NCBI GenBank assembly: GCA_002238415.1
Contig: MPMI01000005.1
Location: 90,521-154,520 of the forward strand
Direction of reading: 5' to 3'
Length of the DNA stretch: 64,000 nt
Source of the DNA: Desulfurellaceae bacterium bin18
GTDB lineage: Bacteria; Desulfobacterota; Binatia; Bin18
The translations under genes were made by a program, and so were the position numbers. Numbering within the stretch: the stretch's first letter is position 1; each line of letters starts with the position of its first letter. Positions 60,174 through 64,000 of the stretch are shown one piece after another. The notes under the pieces were generated by a model, which saw nothing but the letters and a program-made list of their open reading frames with translations, ran no database searches and was not told the origin of the DNA.

Positions 60174-60653
60174 TCAGTCCAGATGTTCGTGGCCGGGCTT
60201 GTGATGATGTTCCTCATGCGCCTGCGGACTGGTCGGCCGGACATCCCGACCTTTCTCGTGGCTCAGGCAGATACGGCCCAGAAATTTGACATTGGCGCAG
60301 GCGTCAACCTCGCCCACATGGCACTCCGCAACGTTTGGAATAAAAAAGCGATACGGCCCGCCTTTGTTCTCCGGCAGGGCCGCATCGTTGAAACGATACG
60401 CGATAATGCCCTCTTGTACGGCTTCCAGCGGCACACTGGCGGAAAATTTTCCGTCGGTGGACTCCAGGGTGATATAGCGGGCGGTTTCTTTTGGCCCGAC
60501 CTGTTCCAATACTGCTTGGAGTCGGATGGCGCTGCCTTCGCGGCCGGGAATAAGCCGGCTCACGTCCCCAATCTGATCCGATAGCGCCCGCAACTCGGCA
60601 AAACCAAAGGCTCTGGGCGACCGGACTTCGCCTTCAACGTGTAATTGTGTCAT
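60174..60653 (-). CDS. Molybdopterin-binding-domain protein (sulfite oxidase-like)
   Basis: A 159-residue stand-alone oxidoreductase molybdopterin-binding domain. LHVEGEVRSPRAFGFAELRA, AIRLQAVLEQVGPKETARYI, TLESTDGKFSASVPLEAVQE and GGPYRFFIPN match the sulfite oxidase/YedY-type fold. The usual active-site Cys is not clearly placed, so it may be a structural or binding relative. The C-terminal tail is His-rich (HEEHHHKPGHEHLD), which might bind metal. Ends convergently with the SMP-30 gene. Confidence 0.75.
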   Translation of the reverse strand: MTQLHVEGEVRSPRAFGFAELRALSDQIGDVSRLIPGREGSAIRLQAVLEQVGPKETARYITLESTDGKFSASVPLEAVQEGIIAYRFNDAALPENKGGPYRFFIPNVAECHVGEVDACANVKFLGRICLSHEKGRDVRPTSPQAHEEHHHKPGHEHLD

Positions 60654-60796
60654 GTCTTCTCCTCCGGCTCACGAGAGATATGATCCGTATTATACCATGG
60701 TCAAAGGAGGCCGTCTTGTAGGGAAGAGTGGCCTGTTGACCCTCTACTGCGGGTGGGGCAAGCTGGCGCTCAGGCTGCGTGGGGAGGAATACCGAG

Positions 60797-61669
60797 ATGC
60801 GGATTATTAGCTGTAACCTGAATGGCATCCGGTCGGCGGCCAGCAAAGGATTTTTTGCCTGGCTGGAGCAACAAAGTGCCGACGTAGTGTGTGTTCAAGA
60901 GCTCAAAGCCCAGGAAAAGGATGTTATCCCTACCTATCAAGAAGCCGCAGGCCTGACCGGGACATTTCACTACGCACAAAAGCCGGGTTATTCCGGTGTA
61001 GGCATTTATGCCCGGCGGCAACCGGACGCCGTCAGAGTCGGTTGGGGCTGGCCTGACGCGGACCGCGAAGGACGTTATCTACGGGCGGACTTCGGCCGGC
61101 TTTCCGTAATTTCGCTCTACCTGCCGTCCGGTTCGAGCTCAGAAGAGCGTCAGGGTGTGAAATACCGGTTCATGGACAAGCTCTTACCGGAGTTGAAAGC
61201 GCTGCGCGCCAGCCGACGCCATGCCGTGCTGTGCGGGGACTGGAATATTGCCCATACCAAGAAGGATATAAAAAATTGGCGAGGTAATCAGAAAAACTCC
61301 GGCTTTCTCCCCGAAGAACGCGACTGGATGACGCGGGTGTTCGATGAGGTGGGTCTTGCGGATGCATTTCGACAGGTTAATCCGGACGCGGAGGAATATA
61401 CCTGGTGGTCATTTCGCGGCCAGGCTTGGGCAAAAGACGTTGGCTGGCGGATCGATTACCAAGTGGTCACACCGGGCTTAGCCAAACTGGCAACGCAGAC
61501 AGCGATCTACAAGGAAGAACGTTTTTCGGATCATGCACCGCTGAGTATCGATTACGATTATGCGTTTGACGGTCCACAGCCACGCAAGCCCGCTGTGGCG
61601 GGTTCAAAAAGGGTCCGTTTACGGAAAGCTTCCGTAAAGCGGCCTTCCCGGAAGCGTAGGGCGGATTGA
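60797..61669 (+). CDS. xthA: Exodeoxyribonuclease III
   Basis: A 290-residue AP endonuclease/3'-exonuclease of the EEP fold. MRIISCNLNGIRSAASKGFF, VCVQELKAQEKD with the metal Glu, LCGDWNIAHTKKDIKNWRGN with Asp and Asn, and FSDHAPLSIDYD with the catalytic Asp-His. The C-terminal basic tail (RVRLRKASVKRPSRKRRAD) is longer than usual and may bind DNA. I chose the ATG at 60797 after GGGGAGGA. It repairs abasic sites and oxidised ends. Confidence 0.95.
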   Translation: MRIISCNLNGIRSAASKGFFAWLEQQSADVVCVQELKAQEKDVIPTYQEAAGLTGTFHYAQKPGYSGVGIYARRQPDAVRVGWGWPDADREGRYLRADFGRLSVISLYLPSGSSSEERQGVKYRFMDKLLPELKALRASRRHAVLCGDWNIAHTKKDIKNWRGNQKNSGFLPEERDWMTRVFDEVGLADAFRQVNPDAEEYTWWSFRGQAWAKDVGWRIDYQVVTPGLAKLATQTAIYKEERFSDHAPLSIDYDYAFDGPQPRKPAVAGSKRVRLRKASVKRPSRKRRAD

Positions 61670-61698
61670 GGGGGAGGGGTAAGAAGTAGAGTCTCTTC

Positions 61699-62190
61699 TC
61701 AGGCCAGCACTTTTTTGCATTCAGCGGTGACTTTAGCGCATGCCTCGGCGGTCTCCATGCAGAGCGGATGGTGGGTATGCTTGCGACATTCCGCCTCACA
61801 CGCGTCATGAACAGCTATGCAGACGGGGATAAAGGCTTTGAGTTGGGCGGAATCGGCTGCGGCGAGCACACCTAGCGCTTCACTCACAGCGTTCATCTCT
61901 TGAATGCGCGCAGCACAGGCGGACAGCGACGTGTCACCTGTTACAAACAGGTTCAGACAGTGCTTGAGGCACATCGACCCGATGCCCACACAGGCTTGGG
62001 CTACCAGGACGAGATCCCGGTGTTTTGGGGTGGCGTCGTGTACATGTTCAGCCTGCTCGTGCTGGGCGGCCAGGGCTGGGGAGGCCACCAGCCCGGCCAG
62101 GGCAGCGCCCGAGACGCCTAGCAGGACATCGCGCCGTTTTATGGTGGCTAGCTCGGCGGGATCAGTATCGCTCTTTTTGTGTACATACAT
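61699..62190 (-). CDS. Csp-like four-helix copper-storage protein (Tat-exported)
   Basis: A 163-residue protein with a Tat signal (KRRDVLLGVSGAALAGL, residues ~18-40). The mature part has ten Cys on helices, for example ACVGIGSMCLKHC, FIPVCIAVHDACEAECRKH and CMETAEACAKVTAECKK, plus a His-rich N-terminal stretch. This is the DUF326/Csp pattern: Cys line the core of a four-helix bundle and bind many Cu(I). Export suggests periplasmic storage as in Csp1. GGAGTC precedes the ATG. It is divergent from a Cys/His-rich protein and TonB receptor. Confidence 0.85.
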   Translation of the reverse strand: MYVHKKSDTDPAELATIKRRDVLLGVSGAALAGLVASPALAAQHEQAEHVHDATPKHRDLVLVAQACVGIGSMCLKHCLNLFVTGDTSLSACAARIQEMNAVSEALGVLAAADSAQLKAFIPVCIAVHDACEAECRKHTHHPLCMETAEACAKVTAECKKVLA

Positions 62191-62336
62191 GAATGACTCC
62201 TTCTATTGTGCGACCCACTTTCAACTCCGGTGAAAGTATACCATATTTTATACGCGCAGTACTCGTACCAGTGGGGGTGAGTCTTGCTCTTGAGAACGGC
62301 GTCTTATAGGAAAGGCAAGGGAGTGGGAGACTTGTC
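62191..62336. other. Divergent region between copper genes
   Basis: 146 bases between the Csp-like gene and a rightward gene. A short inverted repeat GTATA-N8-TATAC at 62236-62253 lies in an AT-rich patch that could hold the promoters. Confidence 0.4.
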
Positions 62337-62762
62337 TTGAAGCGGCCCTATATCATTCGCTGTCTCGTCCTGCTGCTCGTCCTCGCCTTTATGGGCCAGG
62401 GTCGAGTCGGGCAGGGAATCCGGTCTCTTCTCTTTGCAGACCAGTATGCCTGCTGTAAGACGAAACAGCACTGTCCCATCTCGTACGGAAAAAAAACGCA
62501 TGGGCATTCCTCTCATAGCCCGGATTGCCCGCATGCGCACAAGAAGACACGGGCCAGCTTCCAGTGTGCCTTGCAAACCTGTCATCCGTCCGGGCCGGAT
62601 GGCGTGGTGTCAGCGCAGTCCCTGCGATTCGTGTTGACGCGGAGCGCCGGACTGCCCGGTCCCCAGCGAGAGCAACGTTTCCATTTTTCACAGCCGCTCC
62701 GCTATGCCGAGCTAGCTACTGCACCTCCCACACCTCCGCCCCGTTCTCCACAGTTCGTATAA
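62337..62762 (+). CDS. Small secreted Cys/His-rich protein
   Basis: A 141-residue protein starting at TTG 62337. Signal peptide 1-~25 (KRPYIIRCLVLLLVLAFMG). The mature part has ACCKTKQHCPISYG, HGHSSHSPDCPHAH and CALQTCHP, a dense Cys/His pattern suited to binding Cu or Zn, followed by a Pro-rich tail. No family is recognised. It lies 133 bases upstream of the TonB receptor and may be co-transcribed with it. Confidence 0.55.
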   Translation: MKRPYIIRCLVLLLVLAFMGQGRVGQGIRSLLFADQYACCKTKQHCPISYGKKTHGHSSHSPDCPHAHKKTRASFQCALQTCHPSGPDGVVSAQSLRFVLTRSAGLPGPQREQRFHFSQPLRYAELATAPPTPPPRSPQFV

Positions 62763-62895
62763 GTAGCATTCGCGCGGTCTTATCAGACAGCGAACGTCAA
62801 AGGATCGCCCGCTCCGTGGCAAGAGCACTGCCACGTGAACGGGACGAGGTGCTGGACGACTCGCGTCCGGCCAACTGAAAGTGGAGAACAACACA

Positions 62896-64000
62896 ATGTT
62901 AGAACTGTACTCGGGCATCTGGAGAAGATGCGTTTGGAGTCTGGTTGCTCTGAGCCTGTTTGTGGCTATCGGAGAACGGACGAGCTTTGCGCAAACCCAG
63001 GAAGAGACTTCGGGCTCTGGAGAAGAACGCGCACAACCGAAAGCGGTTGAACTGGAAGACCTGCTCGTCTCGGTCGAACGCATTACCCCTGTCAGCGGAG
63101 CGGTGACCGCTGTGGTAACGGCCGAGCAGATCCGAGAATCTCAGGCCAAGGATGTCGCTGAAGTCCTGAAAGGCGGGGTCCCCGGTGTGACCGGCAAGCG
63201 GAGTGGGGGCATCAATCTTGACCCGGTTATTCGCGGGCTGCGTGAAGACCGTCTGAGTGTCATGACCAATGGCACGAAGATATGGGGGGGCGGGCCGTTT
63301 CGCATGGACCCGCCGACCTCGCTGCTGGATGTGGATGAGCTGGAAGCCATCGAAGTGATCAAGGGGCCATACTCGGTGACGCGCGGTCCGAGCAGTATCG
63401 GTGGAACGATTAACCTGGTCACCAAGAAACCGGAGCTTTCACCGCACTGGGATGCGCATGGTTCGGTTGGAGCAGCCTACATCAGCAATTACAACGGTTT
63501 TACCACCAAGGCATCGATCAGTGCCGGTGGGCCCAGCCTGGCGTTTCGACTGGCCGGTAGCTACCGCGATTATCAGGATTATGATTCGGGTGACGGCGAG
63601 CGTATCCAGTCCGGGTTTCAGAGCCAGTCGGTTTCCGGCACTCTCCTCTGGCGGCCGCACGCCGATCATCGTTTTCTGCTGTCCATGAGCCGGGAATCCG
63701 ACCGGGATACCCGTTTCGACGCGCTGCCGCTGCACATGGAAGAAGATGATGCCTATCTCGGCTCCGTATCCTATACCTTCAGTAATCCGTTCCCGTTTGT
63801 GGAGAGCCTGCAATTCAGCGGCTACTACAACTATGTGCACCACCGCATGAACAATGACCATAAGCCCCACCGGGCCGGGAGTGGCGCCGGCGGAGGCATG
63901 CAGGATGGCTCCGGTCCCGGTATGCAGGATGGCTCCGGACACCCTGCCGGGCACGCGAATGGAGAACACGGCCAGCATGACAGTATGGCGGGGCAGGGTC
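62896..64000 (+). CDS. TonB-dependent outer-membrane receptor (3' end outside window), probably copper
   Basis: ATG at 62896 begins a 368-residue visible portion that runs off the window. Signal peptide ends near TSFAQ. The plug domain shows VVTAEQIRESQAKDVAEVLK, VIRGLREDRLSVMTNGTKIW, IEVIKGPYSVTRGPSSIGGT and INLVTKK, then barrel strands start (GSVGAAYISNYNGF). An extracellular loop rich in His, Met and Gly (HHRMNNDHKPHRAG, GMQDGSGHPAGHANGEHGQH) suggests Cu(II) or Zn binding, as in OprC-type receptors. The neighbours point to copper. Imports metal or chelates across the outer membrane. Confidence 0.88.
   Translation, partial: MLELYSGIWRRCVWSLVALSLFVAIGERTSFAQTQEETSGSGEERAQPKAVELEDLLVSVERITPVSGAVTAVVTAEQIRESQAKDVAEVLKGGVPGVTGKRSGGINLDPVIRGLREDRLSVMTNGTKIWGGGPFRMDPPTSLLDVDELEAIEVIKGPYSVTRGPSSIGGTINLVTKKPELSPHWDAHGSVGAAYISNYNGFTTKASISAGGPSLAFRLAGSYRDYQDYDSGDGERIQSGFQSQSVSGTLLWRPHADHRFLLSMSRESDRDTRFDALPLHMEEDDAYLGSVSYTFSNPFPFVESLQFSGYYNYVHHRMNNDHKPHRAGSGAGGGMQDGSGPGMQDGSGHPAGHANGEHGQHDSMAGQG

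Noticed and set aside
1..64000. tRNA, rRNA or tmRNA genes
   Set aside because: Reading the intergenic spaces I saw no cloverleaf with T-loop GTTCRANNC in the right place; a covariance search would be decisive.

Overview
The window is a GC-rich bacterial chromosome segment, probably from an uncultured Gram-negative soil or marine heterotroph. Evidence for a double membrane is a TonB-dependent receptor, two porin-like barrels and periplasmic binding proteins. The catabolic gene mix (amidohydrolases, SMP-30 lactonases, M20 amidases, a CaiB/BaiF CoA-transferase, an LLM-class flavoprotein) recalls Deltaproteobacteria-, Tectomicrobia- or Binatota-like genomes, but no marker here fixes the taxon. 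I saw no rRNA, tRNA, CRISPR array, integrase or intact transposase.

Layout. 0-2 kb: a truncated OB-fold-like repeat protein and a SnoaL-like protein. 2-6.5 kb: an accessory patch, partly AT-rich, with unknown genes, a broken aspartic protease and hicAB modules; it runs into ilvD, which is itself broken. 8.4-25.8 kb: mostly housekeeping and catabolic genes, including a MerR-copA copper operon, eutBC, hslR, threonine aldolase, a phosphotriesterase-like enzyme, EF-P and a CoA-transferase. 25.8-36.1 kb: a zinc-acquisition locus (ZIP, CDF-like, MerC-like, ABC importer, porin, COG0523 GTPase, Zur-like regulator and a giant His/Asp/Glu-rich beta-propeller resembling AztD). Three copies of one operator-like palindrome, TTGCAW-N5-TTGTAA, tie its transcription units together. 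36.3-43.4 kb: a two-component sigma-54 module with two convincing -24/-12 promoters, bounded on both sides by the same 97 bp, the 3' end of the neighbouring methionine synthase gene. 43.4-49.7 kb: methionine biosynthesis (a TusA-like/core-MetE fusion, DsrE-like protein, metY, metX, metW) and a nucleoside phosphorylase. 49.7-57.5 kb: a defence island with DUF5615/DUF433, a broken Phd antitoxin, ParDE, a BcgI-like nuclease-methylase with its specificity subunit, and a nuclease-like SEC-C protein. 57.5-64 kb: gene remnants, a sterol-desaturase/rhodanese fusion, SMP-30, a molybdopterin-domain protein, exonuclease III and a copper group (Csp-like storage protein, Cys/His-rich secreted protein, TonB receptor running off the end).

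The most striking observation is the desaturase-rhodanese fusion. An in-frame TGA sits exactly where the rhodanese catalytic cysteine should be. The reading frame then continues through the rest of the domain, and a hairpin fitting the bacterial SECIS rules follows. This predicts a selenocysteine rhodanese fused to a membrane di-iron hydroxylase.

Two accessory modules (hicAB beside ilvD, and the sigma-54 module beside the methionine synthase gene) are both bounded by extra copies of the neighbouring gene's 3' end. That suggests a shared insertion route. Several genes carry frameshifts or stops (ilvD, the sigma-54 regulator, the methylase, a methyltransferase fragment, the aspartic protease). 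Some may be real decay and some may be sequence error.
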